From Pyropia haitanensis (Eukaryota > Rhodophyta > Bangiophyceae > Bangiales > Bangiaceae), in the NCBI GenBank assembly GCA_008729055.1, contig SDUX01000001.1, positions 310,001-374,000 on the forward strand: DNA of 64,000 nucleotides, in the 5' to 3' direction. Shown piece after piece: positions 20,601 through 31,622 of this stretch (the first letter of the stretch is position 1; each line of letters begins with the position of its first letter). A program made the position numbers and the translations under genes. The notes below the pieces were generated by a model. That model was not told the DNA's origin and made no database searches. It saw only the letters and a list, made by a program, of their open reading frames with translations.

Positions 20601-23150
20601 CACAAGGTAGTCAGAGTGGGGCCGTCTGCGCAATGGAGCAGTGTTCAATAAAGCACTTACCTCCCTTGCCTCCGGTGCTCGATCCACTGTGCATTGGAAA
20701 AGTGCTCAAACCGAGCAACCACCCCGATTGACTGCCAGATGGGCATCCACTGAGGTGCCTCTGTCGAGCTTTGCTTCGAGGACAGAACCACCATGATGAC
20801 TGCAGACGTCGAGCGCAAGTCGTTGCGTACCATCGCTGCTTGTCATGCTGTGCAAAGCAGCTCAGCATCCTAAGCGCCAGTCTGAGATGCTCACGCAAAT
20901 TCACCGCCAGTGTCGTGACGTGCGCTACGACAATTAGGGACTGTAACTGAACCCACTAGATCAGCATGAGTCGGCAAGTTGGCGACGAAATGCGCCTGAA
21001 CACGACTTTTTGCAATGAACACGTGGCATTCTTCTTCCATTGAGATTTTTCATGTTTTAATGCTTGGACATTTCAGTGTTGAAAGGCATGGATTTTTAAC
21101 TCAAAGCCGTTGAGTGTTGTCTACTTACACCCACGCGTCATGACCAACAGTTGTCGGGGCTCTCCCTCTCGGTTTGAATGCGGCCATGTAGAACTGCTGC
21201 GCACTGTATCCCCTGCCGGGAGGACGGAGGACGTGCTATCGATGCACGATGAGAGTGCGTGGGGAAAGAAGGGTGAGGGGAGGAGGGGTGCGAGGGGGGA
21301 GAGGGGCTTTCGCGTGACTCGTTTTTCTTTTTACCCCTCCGTGGGCTCCGTGGCGTTTGCAAGCTGCGGACACCTAGATGGCTGGTGACCACTGGTCAGG
21401 CAAGTTGGTGAAGGCGTGCTGTGCCGGGGTCGTCGCCCAGACACCGTGGGGGCAGACGAACGCTGGCTGCAGAGGTGGCGTATGACCCGCGCCCCCAGCC
21501 GCCCCCAGACCCCGAACCCTACGGCTACTGCCCCTTCTGTTGCCAAACGTCGGCAGGCAATGGGTGCAGCGGAAGAACGCCGCCAAGGTGGTCCATTCGA
21601 AGCCCTGGAGGCGGCTTCACGGAAGGCCGCTGGCCCATCCGTCCTTCCTGGATACTGTACAGCGGTCGACAGAACTGAAAACCGCACCGCCGGTCCCCAA
21701 AGCGCACCCGCAGCTCATGGCGGCGGACCCAGAGAGCACACAGGCCGGGCTACGTGAGGGACGCTTAATTGGGGCTCGGTTACTGGGTCCACCACTCGCA
21801 ACACTCTGGGCGAGATCACGGAACCCCCCCATTCACTGATGGGGACATTCACAGGCCTTTTGATCCGAAGTTGTGCCTCTTCAGTCGCCCGCCAGTAGCC
21901 CACGTGCCATATCAGCCGTCTCAGAGTGGGTGACGCGGCTGGTGGCGCTTCCGCCACCGCCCCCCACGGCCGAGTCGCTGGTCCCACCACCATCGCGGTT
22001 GCGTGTGCCCCTTCACAACGAGGCCACGCCGCCTCCACACTGGCCACCGATTACTGGCCAGGTCGACGCGTTCTGGCCCAGTAAGCCCTTTTGCACCACA
22101 AAAGACTGGCGGCGGGTGACGCTTGGCCGCTGGCCGGTCGCGCAACCTTCCGCCACCCAGAGGGCCGCGACCCACCGGCCAGCCGCGGTCTCCCAGACCC
22201 TGCATGCACCCCCCCATTTTGTCCCCTTTCCCGAGGCAACAGCGGGTGTGCCCCACCAGTCACTACTACTTTCCAGTGGCCCTCGCGCCCGCTTTCCAAG
22301 ATTGACCACCGCCGCGTTGAGGGTGGGACACAGTTGCAGGTGGGGGCAGCCCCGTTGGATGTACCAGGGGGTGGCCAAGTGCGTGTGTGCGCGCAAACGA
22401 AGGGACACGGCGCGTGACCCTCAGGGCATCCCTACTGGCTGTTGCGCATCGCGATGGTCGCCCCCCCCGGCGCACCGACCCGAGCCCAAGGGTACATACC
22501 CTGTAGCAAGGTTGGAGCTCGCAAGAGACTCGAACCCCGCCCCTCTGAATCGATTGGTCATGGATGGCGCCGCGTGGCAGGCAAGCGTCCGTGGTCTTGG
22601 GTTCTGGCGTTTTCTCGCCTGCGGCCGCCCGGTTTCTGTCCGTTTTCCGTATTAGCGTTTTTTGCTGTCTTTTTTTTTTCTTCCCAGGGGGTCGGCCCGC
22701 CGCCCCACTGTCACTCTCCGCGCGCGTTGTGCGTGGTTGCCCAGACACGAGGGTACCGGGCGGCCGCCGCCACCTGCAGGTTGCCACCCCCCCATCCCCC
22801 TTCCGTCACTGGCGTTCATCCCCCTTGCCGGGCCCCCTGACACACGCGCTGCCGTGCTCACCGGCGGCCACGCCGCCCGAGGGGCACGCTCGACGGCCCT
22901 CCCTCGACCCCCTCCCCCTCCCCCCTTCCCTGAGCCTGCAGAATGTGCTCCCCCCTCGGACCGCCACGGGCAGGCCCTCAATCTCCTCGGCGCAGAAGCG
23001 CCACCCGAATAGCCCCTCCCCACGGGTGCGCGGAGGCCTCCCCCCCTTTGGAAGGGCCACCTGGCCACCCTGCCGCGCTCCGTCGGCCCCCCGTGCTCTG
23101 CTGGTTGCGCCGCGGCCTCGCTGCCGCGGCGGACCCCCACTGGTCGTCAA
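17629..23150. other. long gene-poor region
   Basis: About 5.5 kb without a recognisable gene. The composition is moderate GC, with an AT-richer stretch at about 20200-21130. ORFs are short, overlap on both strands and show no motifs. A GTAAGT-type donor on the minus strand at 20660 follows an open frame of about 80 codons, but nothing else supports an exon. Decayed mobile-element DNA is possible; no transposase or reverse-transcriptase motif was seen. Confidence 0.5.
18043..18122. repeat. 22-bp minisatellite, about 3.5 copies
   Basis: Tandem copies start near 18043, 18068, 18090 and 18112. Each reads GGCC(G/A)CCTC(G/A)TACGGCC followed by TTTAC or TTTTC, with only a few differences between copies. 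Confidence 0.9.
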
Positions 23151-23158
23151 TATATATG
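23151..23158 (+). promoter_or_regulatory. TATA-like box before the CDK-inhibitor gene
   Basis: TATATATG stands out in GC-rich DNA, 283 bases before the ATG at 23434. It is the only AT-rich octamer in the neighbourhood and correctly oriented for that gene. The transcription start is not known. Confidence 0.4.
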
Positions 23159-23433
23159 CTGGTGGTCGGCGGCGGCGACGGCGTGCCTCCTCTCGTCGCC
23201 GTCACCCTGCACGTGAGCACGCCATTGCCCACCTGCTTCTCGCCGCCTACCATCATCCACCGTTATCGTCGCTTGCCTCCCACTCCCCTCCCCCAGCCTC
23301 ATCTCACCTGTTGCCTGCGCACGTCCGCTCGCCCCGTTTGCCCGCCAGCCCGCCCGCTCACTCAGCCCCCGCCGCGGTTGACGGCCCCGTGCAGCACTTG
23401 ACGCCCCCCGCCCGGCCGCCTCTCCATCTCACC

Positions 23434-24051
23434 ATGACGCGTACTTCTTCCCCGCCCGCGTCCCCCCCGCGGGGCTCACCGCTGGGCTCGCCCGTCTCGT
23501 CTCCCTCCCTTCCGCGCTCCCTCACGACCCCCGCCCGCCCCGCGAGGCGGCCGTCCAAGCGCCCCCGCACGTCCATCCCCCCGCGGACGGTGGCGGCCGC
23601 CGCGGCGGCCGCGGCCATGACGACCACCGACGGCGGCGGTGACGACGGCAACGGCGACGGCGGCGGCGGTGCCGTCGGCAGCACCCCCTCCCCGGCCAAG
23701 GGGGTCGTCAAGACGCGCGCCGAGGCGGCGGCAGGCCGCGGCACCCCCGCGTCGGTAATGGTGCGGCAAGGGCCAGCCGGTCGGTCGGCGGCCGGCCGGC
23801 GTCGGCGGTCGGCCGCCTCGGCGGTGTCCCGGCGGCTGGTGTTGGACTTTGGCACTGACGGCGCCGACACGCCGGCGGCGGCGGCCGACGCGGCGGCGTC
23901 GGTGCGGGCGGCGACGGCCAACCTGTCGGCCGCCGTGGCGGACGGCTTTGCGGCTCGGTGGGACTTTGATATCCGCCGGGGGGAGCCGGTCCAGTCGCCC
24001 TCCGTGTGGCACTGGTCGTCGGTGGAGGTGTGCGGGGGGGCTGCCCAGTGA
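23434..24051 (+). CDS. cyclin-dependent kinase inhibitor, KIP/ICK/KRP (CDI) family
   Basis: Nuclear inhibitor of cyclin-CDK complexes. The 205-residue intronless product is mostly disordered: an SP-rich N-terminus (SPPASPPRGSPLGSP, with several S/T-P sites), a basic cluster (RRPSKRPRTSIPPR) that could be a nuclear signal, then Ala/Gly-rich spacers. The diagnostic part is C-terminal, as in plant KRPs: FAARWDFDIRRGEPV (about 171-185) followed by WHWSSVEV, matching the CDI pattern of an aromatic-Asn/Asp-Phe-Asp core, a proline/acidic turn and a closing aromatic-Trp strand. The preceding helix, ATANLSAAVADGF, fits the usual layout. The start ATG is preceded by CTCACC. The conserved part is short, so the call rests on about 30 residues. 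Confidence 0.75.
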   Translation: MTRTSSPPASPPRGSPLGSPVSSPSLPRSLTTPARPARRPSKRPRTSIPPRTVAAAAAAAAMTTTDGGGDDGNGDGGGGAVGSTPSPAKGVVKTRAEAAAGRGTPASVMVRQGPAGRSAAGRRRRSAASAVSRRLVLDFGTDGADTPAAAADAAASVRAATANLSAAVADGFAARWDFDIRRGEPVQSPSVWHWSSVEVCGGAAQ

Positions 24052-27000
24052 CGGCTTGTTTTCCCGTTCGATTTCTTTTCGTACCCGTTGGTTGGCTCCC
24101 GATCTCTATGGGGTAGCGGGCGCCGGGGCTCTCTCGCTCTTTTTTGCCTCCCGGTGGGCGGCTGTTTTCTCAAGAGGTGAGCGGCCCTTGTTGACTTTGG
24201 GGTGTACAGACACACTGTCGTTTGTGACTATCTTCTTGTTTACTGCTTGCCTTTTCCACCCACTTGAGGTACTCTGTGGGCCAACTGATCACGCCCAGGG
24301 ATGGGCACAGCGATCACGCGGGCCACCGCCAAGACGTCCACAAGGGCACCCCCGACGGACCAGCCCGACCGGGGGTACCCGTCCCCTCCCACTCCCTAGT
24401 TTGACACGGGCCGTGAGTGTCCCCTCGCCGAAGCACCCTCCCACACAACCCCTTTGGTCACCCCCTCGGTAGATGCGACCGGCAGCGCCGTTGCGGACCC
24501 CACCCACCGCGTGTCCCGCAACGCACCCCCGCCGCGATGACCCGCGCCGGGCGCCGGTCCACCGCATGCCGCCACGCATCCGGCACCCCACGGAGGGTAC
24601 CAGCGCGCCCGCGCGGGGCGGCCGGCGCAGAGACGGAAGGGGGAGGGGGCGACACCCGGTGGCGACCACCGGCGCGGCGTTTCTCTCTGCCCCTGCGTGT
24701 CACGGACAGAGGCGAGCGCACCGCCGCGGCACCACGAGTGCGGCCACCCCCCTCTGCTCTGGCCACGCCAGCGGGAGTGGCGCGGCACAAAGAAGCGGGC
24801 CCCCCGCCGGGGAGGCGGTGCCGCACGCAGCCAGCAGGGCGGCCGGCGGGGGGGGGGGAGGAATGGCACGCCGCGCGCCGCGCGCGGCGAGCGGCCGCGC
24901 GGGCGCGCGGGCGTTCCCCTTTCGGCTACCCCCCCCCCCTCGGCGCGCCCCTCGGGCGCCCCCTGGCGTTCCGTCCAGCGGCCGTTGGCGGCGCCGCGCC
25001 CCGCACGGAGCGGGGCGCCCGCGCGCAATGGGAGCGGCCGCCGCACCGCGGTGGGGGGGGGGGGGGCGTCGTCGGGCCCGGCCGTGGAAGGGGGGCTGCG
25101 GAGAGGGGCACGGAAGCGCGGCGGGCCGCCGGTGGGATCCAAACCGCCCAACCGCCCCCCCCCCCCCGCTACGCCGCCGCGGGACCCGCTCGCAGGCACA
25201 GGACCCCCTCGCGGCGGACCCGGGCGGGCGGTCCCCAGTGGCGCGCGCAGGGTGAGGGCGCGCGCCGCGCGGCGGGGGAGGGCACGACCTACCCCGCGCG
25301 CGGCGGCGGCGCTGCCACTCCCCGACTGGAACCGGGGGGTGGTGGCGCCCCTCCTCGGCGACGCGCGGCGGGTGCACGCGCCCGGCCTGTCTCCCGCGCC
25401 TGCGCTTCTCCCTTCCTCACAGTGCGTTAGGGGTGGGGGGGGGTCACCCCTGCATGCCCCCCCCGCCCAAAGAGCACCCCGGGGAGCGGGGACGCCCCTC
25501 CCCCCCCCCCCCCACTTCCCATCCCACCTACGACCCCCGTCCCCTTCCGCAGGCGCAAGACCGGGGCGGTGACCCCCCCGTGTCCCCTCCCAACGTGCCG
25601 CGCGGCGCCGCGCCCGTTTGTCGGATGCCGACGCCGCGGCGCGGCGGTGGCACACACCACCAGCGCCGCGAGGAGCTGCGGCAGGGGGGGTTGACAGCCG
25701 GTGGCAGGGACGAGGAGTGCCCAGCGTCGGGGCTTGGAAGGGAGGAATAGGCGGGGACAGGCGGGGGGGCGGGGGCGGGGGCGGGGGGGGGGGGGGGGGG
25801 GGGTTTGCGGTGGGCGGTGCGCAGCAGCTGCCGCCAGTGCCTTGCCACCGGCTGCCGGTGGGGCGGAAAAAAAAACCGGCGCGGGCAGCAGAGGTGGCGG
25901 CAGGGGGAACGACCAGCGTGTCTGCCCGACACGCGGGTTCCGCCGCCGCTGGTGCCAACGGCCGCGTCGACGGCCGCGGCGGCCGCCGCCACCGCCGCGT
26001 GACGACACACCCGGCGGGCGGCGGGCGTCGCACCGCGTCGGCGTCGCGGCGTCTGCGGTGTGCCGGCCAGGGGGGGGGGGCGCCCGGCCGGTGGCCCGCC
26101 GCCGCGGCGGCGGCGGCGGCGGCGGCCACGAGCCGGGGAGGGGCACGGGGGGGGGGCGCCCGCCCGCGGCGCGCCGGCCAAGCCGCCGCCCGACGCGTGC
26201 GCGACGCGCGGACGTGGGGCGGCGCGACCGCCACGAGGTGCCGCGCGCGTGGCCTGCCCGTGTCGGCGTGCAAGGTGCACTCGGGGGGGGGGGGAGGTGG
26301 GGTTGGGTGGGGGTGGGGTTGGGGGGGGGGGGGCGCCGGCGTTGACAGGTGGGGGGGGGGGGGGTCAGGTCGGCGGGGAGACTGGGCGACGCCGTGGGGG
26401 GTGTGGCGGCCGCGGCGGGCCCCGTCCGCGGGGGGGATGGCCGTCCAGTCGGACGGCCGAGCGCCGTACGTGGGCGCAGGCGTGGGCGCTCTTCCCCCCC
26501 CCCCCCCGCCCCCCTCCACGCGACAACGTGTGCGCGTGCCCCCCGTCCCGCGGCACCCCCTCCCGCACGGAAGACCGTGGCCGCTGTGGCCTCGGCGCGC
26601 CGCCCTCCCCCCCCCCACCCCCCCCCTAACGGCTCACGCCACGGCCGCCGCGACGCGCCGCGCCACGCAGCGGGACGCGCTGGACGGCGGCCGCGACGCG
26701 CACGGCCGGCGGCCGGCCGTGCCCGTTGGCGACCGACACCAAGGACGCTGGCAGGCCTCGGGCAGGGGGGGGGGGGGGGTGGGGGTGGGGGTGGGGGGTG
26801 GAGGGTGGGCGGTGGGTGTGAAGGCGGCGCGGCGGCAGCGTCGCCCAGACCGCCGCGGCGGCGGCGGCGGCGGCGGGACCCCCCCTCCGCGGCGGGCGGT
26901 CGGGACAGGCGGGGGGGGGCGGGACGGCGGCCGCCGCCGTGGCCGCCGCCGCCGCGCCGTTCGCCGCCCGCCGCGGGCCGCCGCGGCCGACGCGCGTCGC

Positions 27001-27552
27001 GCGGCCGGCCGGCCGGCGGCGGCGGCCACGCCGCCCCGGCCCGCCCGTCGGCGGCCCGCCGCCGCCACCACCACGGACACCGCCCGCCGCGGTGGCGGTC
27101 GGCCGCCGCTGCCGCCGCTGCCACCACCGCCGCCGCCGCTGCCACCACCGCTGCCGCTGCCGCTGCCGCTGCCGCCGCCGCCGCCGCCACCGCCACGCGG
27201 TGGCGGCGGCCGGCGGCGGCTGGCCACCCCCCCCCCCCCGCGTGCCGCGGCGCGCGCGGCGCGCGGCGCGGCGGCGGCCGCCGCGCACACGGGCGGGGGC
27301 ACCAGCCGCAGGGGCGCCGGCGGCCGCGGCGGTCGCGCAACCGGCAGGCGCCCCCGGTCGGGGGGGGAAGTGCGCGGCGGCGGTCACGCACGCGGCGGGC
27401 GTTGGCGGGCGGCAGGGACCGCCGCGGTCGGCGCACGCGGCGGCACGGGGGGGGGGGGCGCATGGGCATCGGGGAGGGGGGGGGGGGGGGGGAAGCCGGT
27501 CGCCGCGCCGGGGGGGGGGGGGGGGGGGGGCGCCGGAAACGGGGACCATCCG

Positions 27553-27645
27553 TCCGCCCGCGCCCGCGCCCGCGTCCGCGCCCACGTCCGCGCCCGCGCC
27601 CGCGCGCACGTCCGCGCCCGCGCCCGCGCGCACGTCCGCGCGTGC
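27553..27645. repeat. CGCCCG / CACGTC minisatellite
   Basis: Hexamer-based array of CGCCCG and CGTCCG units with embedded CGCGCACGTC steps, giving a higher-order period of about 24 bases. Confidence 0.85.
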
Positions 27646-27927
27646 CGCGTGCCCCGGGGGTGCCCTGTTGCGGCAGCCACTGGCAGGGGCACGGCGCGCA
27701 GTCGCGACAACCACTGGGGGGGGGGGGGGGGGGGGGAGGGAGGACCGGCGGACAGCGGGTGCCCGCGGGGTCGGCCGGCCGGCCGGCGGGCGCGTGCGGC
27801 CAGCGCCGTCCGACCCCCTCACCGGTCCCCCCGTCCTTTTCACCGTGCCGAGGGGGGGGGATGCTCAAGTAGCGGCCGGCGTGGGGGGGGGGGGGGAGAG
27901 GGACAGGCCCTGTGGTATATACCGAGG

Positions 27928-27957
27928 AAAAGAAAAGAAAAGAAAAGAAAAGAAAAG
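27928..27957. repeat. (AAAAG)6 microsatellite
   Basis: Six perfect AAAAG units; the adjoining upstream 10-mer is the palindrome GGTATATACC at 27914-27923. Confidence 0.95.
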
Positions 27958-28403
27958 GGGTGAGGGCGTGGGGGACACCCAGCAGCAGCCAGTCTCGGGC
28001 TGACGGTGGTCGTGGGGGGGGGGGAAGGGGGAGGACTGCAGACGGCCGCCCGGCCGCCCGGCGGTCCGCCGAGTCCGCGACGCGGTCGCAACAGAGCAAG
28101 GCGGTGACAACGCCGCGCCGCGCCGCACCACTGCCGATGACGAGGGAAGGAGCCAAACGGCGGCGCGGGGAGAGGGGCGCGGCGTCGACCCCGCGGCGGC
28201 AGGGACCGGCCAACCCCGCGGCCACCCCCCCCTCCGTGCCGCTCTCCCCCGCCCCCCACCGCCGCCAACCCACCCAAGCTCCGCTCAAGAGCGCTCCCTC
28301 CAACCCATCCATCCCACGGGCGCCCCGCGCTCCCCATACCCAACCCCCTCCGCCTGCCCCTCGCCCCCACCGCGGCGGCTCGCGCCCCCCCCACGTGGCG
28401 ATG

Positions 28404-28664
28404 CTACCGCCCCGGCGACACGCGCCCCCGGAGGAGGCCCACGTCTGGCGGTGGCGGCGAGTCGCCCCCCCCCCCCCACTCGTCCAGGTTGACAATCGGC
28501 TCGGCGGGCGCGACGCGCACGAGCGTCGCGCACGCCGCCGCGCGGCCGGCCCAGGCGTGGATCTTGGCATAGGCGGCCGCGTCGGCCGCCGCCTCGGCCG
28601 CCGCCGCCGCAGACGGCGCGCCGCCGCCGCCGCGGCCGTCGCCGTCTCGGTCGCCGCGGCCGTC

Positions 28665-28695
<31 letters not shown>

Positions 28696-30356
28696 GATGG
28701 GCTCGAGGGGCTGAGCGACGCAAGCGCCGCCGACACCGCCGCGGTGCCGTCCGACAGGTTGAGGTAGGTGCGTTGTGGAGTGGGGGGGGAGGCGCCGCCG
28801 CGACTCTGGAAATGGCGTCGTGAACAATGGAAGAGGAAGGGAGCGCAGCAGCAGAGGCAACAGGCAGCAGGCGTGGGTGCAGACGGTGGGGCACAGGGAG
28901 AAAGCAAGCACACACATAGAGAAACAAAGAAGAGGGGGAGACGGCCACCAGGCAACCAAGCACACCATAACGGGGGATGGAAAAAAAATAATAAAAGGGA
29001 GGGGGGAGAGCAGTGGCAGCCGTCAGCCGTCGGCCTACGGATACACACCGCTGCGGTCACCGTGGTAGCACGCCCCGCGTCGGTGCCACGCCGCCGAACG
29101 CCCGGCACTCCCCCTCCCGACAGGCCGCGTGCTGCCGCAACTGACGCCTTCGTGCCACAAGCCAGTGGGGGCACCTCCATCGATACAGGGTGGCCCATCG
29201 CCAAGGGTTGCCCCCTCCCTCCCACCGGCCCTCCTGGCCGGCCGCTAGCTGCCCCTCTCCCCTCCCCGCGTCCACGGCCACCGTCGCCGCTGCCGTGCGC
29301 CAAACGTACAGCGCTGTCGCCCCGTCGGAGTGCTCGTGGTAGCCGCAGCGAATCTGTTTCACAGGAATGGGGGAAGGTGGCGTGGCGGAGAAAAGCAAAA
29401 ACAAACAGGAAGACCAAGAAGAGGGAGGGCGGGGGGGGGGGGGGGGGGGGAGGTAGGGAAACAGATGATTGTAGGAAGGGGACAGAGGGGGGGCGCCATC
29501 GTCAGCAGCGGCGTCAGGCGGCTGTCAACGCCACAGCGGCGTCGCAGTCAATGGCGGCGTGGCGGTCGCGGTAGTGAAGACGGGAATGAGGGGCGGGGGG
29601 TAAGGGCAGCCCCCAACGAGCCAAATCCCCCCATCCTCCCGAGTCATCACCGCGGGCGCCGCTACGCCGCGCGGTGCCTCCGCCCTCCCCCACCAGCACG
29701 CGTCAGCGGGCGTCGGCGACGGCAATGGCGGTGGTGGTCGTTGCGACGGCGGCGGCCGTAGCGGTGGTGGTCGTCACAGCGGCGGCGGCGGTCGCAGTGG
29801 CGGTGACGGTGGCGGTGGCGGTGGGAGCACGAGCCACCCCAGCAGCGGGCGCGTTCCGGCCCCCACACCCGTGACGCCTCCCACCCGCAAAGCGCACGGC
29901 GCCGTCCCTCGCCGCCCCACACCAACAGCTCGCGTCGACAGTCGGCAGCCAGTGCTTGCCGACGCCGCCGCTGACCGCCACCACCGTCACAGCAACGCCG
30001 CGGCGGCCGCCACTCCCCTCCCCACCCTCCGCTGCATTGTCTCTGCCTCCTCTCATCCCCCCCCGCCCCCACCCCCCCCGCTTCCCCAGCCCGCCGCCGT
30101 CGCCACCACCTCCAACGTACCCCGTTTTCTTGCGTCCGACACGACCACGTCTGGCACCACGTCATACAGGGCGGCACTGCCCTCCGCCGCCGCCCCACCG
30201 GCCGCGGCGGCGGGTGCTGCTCCCCTCCCCCCGCCACGGTCGGTGGGCCCTCCGCCGCCGCCGCCGCCCCCCCCCAGCGGTTGGCCGTCGCGGCCGACTC
30301 GGCCGGCGACGGGCGTAACCTGTGCGCAGAGGCGGACGTGCCGGTCGGCGGCGAGC

Positions 30357-30400
<44 letters not shown>

Positions 30401-30534
30401 TCGCCGCCGTCGCCGTCCTCCCCGCGCGCCGCGCCCGTCACGGCCGACGCACCCTCGGGGGTGGGGACACGACAGCCGCCAAGGGCGGCCGCCTTGCGGT
30501 GGCGGCCAGACAGGCCGCAGCACGACGTGAGCAT
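28404..30534 (-). CDS. unrecognised protein, three-exon model (exon 1 frame broken at a C run)
   Basis: I cannot name the family. The model is exon 1 30534-30121, exon 2 29353-29310 and exon 3 28805-28404. Donors are GTACGT at both introns; acceptors are TGAAACAG and ATTTCCAG. Phases agree only if one base is added to the 9-base C run at 30267-30275, giving 287 codons. Exon 1 starts MLTSCCGLSGRHRKAAALGG with a good context (CGACC before ATG), has a poly-Ala run, and ends ALYDVVPDVVVSDARKR. Exon 2 continues SLRLPRALRRGDSA. Exon 3 holds RTYLNLSDGTAAVSAALAS, an Ala-rich helix, then AYAKIHAWAGRAAACATLVR and VAPAEPIVNLDEW. The consistent splicing argues for a real gene, probably helical and intracellular. 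Exon 3 may end differently because of a 12-base G run near the stop. Confidence 0.42.
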
Positions 30535-31587
30535 GGTCGTCCGCGGCGGCGGCGACCACCCGTGGCGGCACCGAGGGGTAAGGGTGGTCGGCCGTCGTCT
30601 CCGCCCGTCCCCCCCCCCCGCCCCCCCTCCCCCCCCCTCCGCCCCACTCACAACCCAAGCGGCGGGTCCACCCCGCGTGGTGTCGATAAAGCCAGACGAC
30701 GCACAGCGCACACCGGGTAACGCAGGAGGTTGGGTTGGGGGAGAAGCGCCGTCGCGCCCCGCAGACGGACCGAACCGTCGACCGCCCCCCTGGCCGAGGT
30801 AGCCGCGGGTGCCGCGGTGGTGCCAGTGACCGCGAGGAAGGGGGAGGGGGTGGGGGGGGGGCGGGGGGGGCACCGTCCAAACCCCGCGCACCGTGGCAGG
30901 GGGGCAGGGGGGTAGACCAGGGAAGGGGGGGTTCAGGGGTGGGGGGGCGGGGGAGGAGGTGACAACCGCCGTCACCGTCCCCGTCGACCCCGCCAATCCA
31001 CCGTCCCGTCTTGCCCGAGGACGGCCGGGCCCGACGCCCACCTCCACCTCCGCACCCCCCCCCCCCCCCCCGACGACGCACGTGGCAGCCAGCCGCCCGT
31101 GTGACGACGGCCACAATGACGAGCAGGGGTGGAGTGGGGAGTTGGAGCAGGGGGGGGGGGGGGGGGGTGGGTGGCCGCCGCCCCGGCCAACGACGGGTCG
31201 TAGGGCCGGCCGCCCAGGTGAGCGGGCAGCTCCGTGGGGGGTGGCGGAAAGGGGGGGAGAGGGAACGCGCGCACCCCAGGGGTTGCGTCGGCGGTCGCCG
31301 CCGCGGCGGCCGCACCGGCGAGGCGCCGCGGCGCGGCGACGCACGCCCCAACCCCCCCCCCCTCCTTCACCCCGTCGCCACCCCAGAGGCGGGCCAGGCA
31401 GCAGAGGCGGGGCGGCGGCCGGAGCGGGGTGGCGAGGTGCAGCGCGGCGGCCAACGCCCGGCGGCCACGCCCGCGCACGGCGGCGACACGCAGGCGGGGG
31501 TGGCGGGGGGGGGGGGCCGGGGTGGGCAGGTAGCGGGAGGGGTGAGGGGGGGGGGGGGGGGTGGGGAGGCGGGGGCACACGGCCGTA

Positions 31588-31622
<35 letters not shown>

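Larger units (their letters stand above)
24052..28403. other. extreme-GC low-complexity region, gene content unresolved
   Basis: Dense G and C runs, GGC repeats and minisatellites make ORFs of 250-1200 codons on both strands that cannot all be real. One credible exon end is on the minus strand: a long pyrimidine tract ending CTGCCAG near 26753, followed by SLVSVANGHGRPPAVRVAAA and a stop at 26626. Its upstream exons and family are not identifiable. No other stretch shows recognisable motifs. Confidence 0.4.

Noticed and set aside
22500..22550. tRNA-like B-box match on the minus strand
   Set aside because: The T-arm bases cannot pair and no A box or acceptor stem is present.
21873..22655. 260-codon plus-strand ORF
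   Set aside because: Begins at GTG, has no motif or coding-like composition, and mirror ORFs exist on the other strand.
25427..28963. 1178-codon minus-strand ORF
   Set aside because: Crosses low-complexity G/C runs and overlaps the better-supported three-exon model in another frame.
28404..30534. SAP18-like reading of LYVWRT and DARKRG segments
   Set aside because: The segments are in the wrong order on the strand and in frames excluded by consistent splicing.
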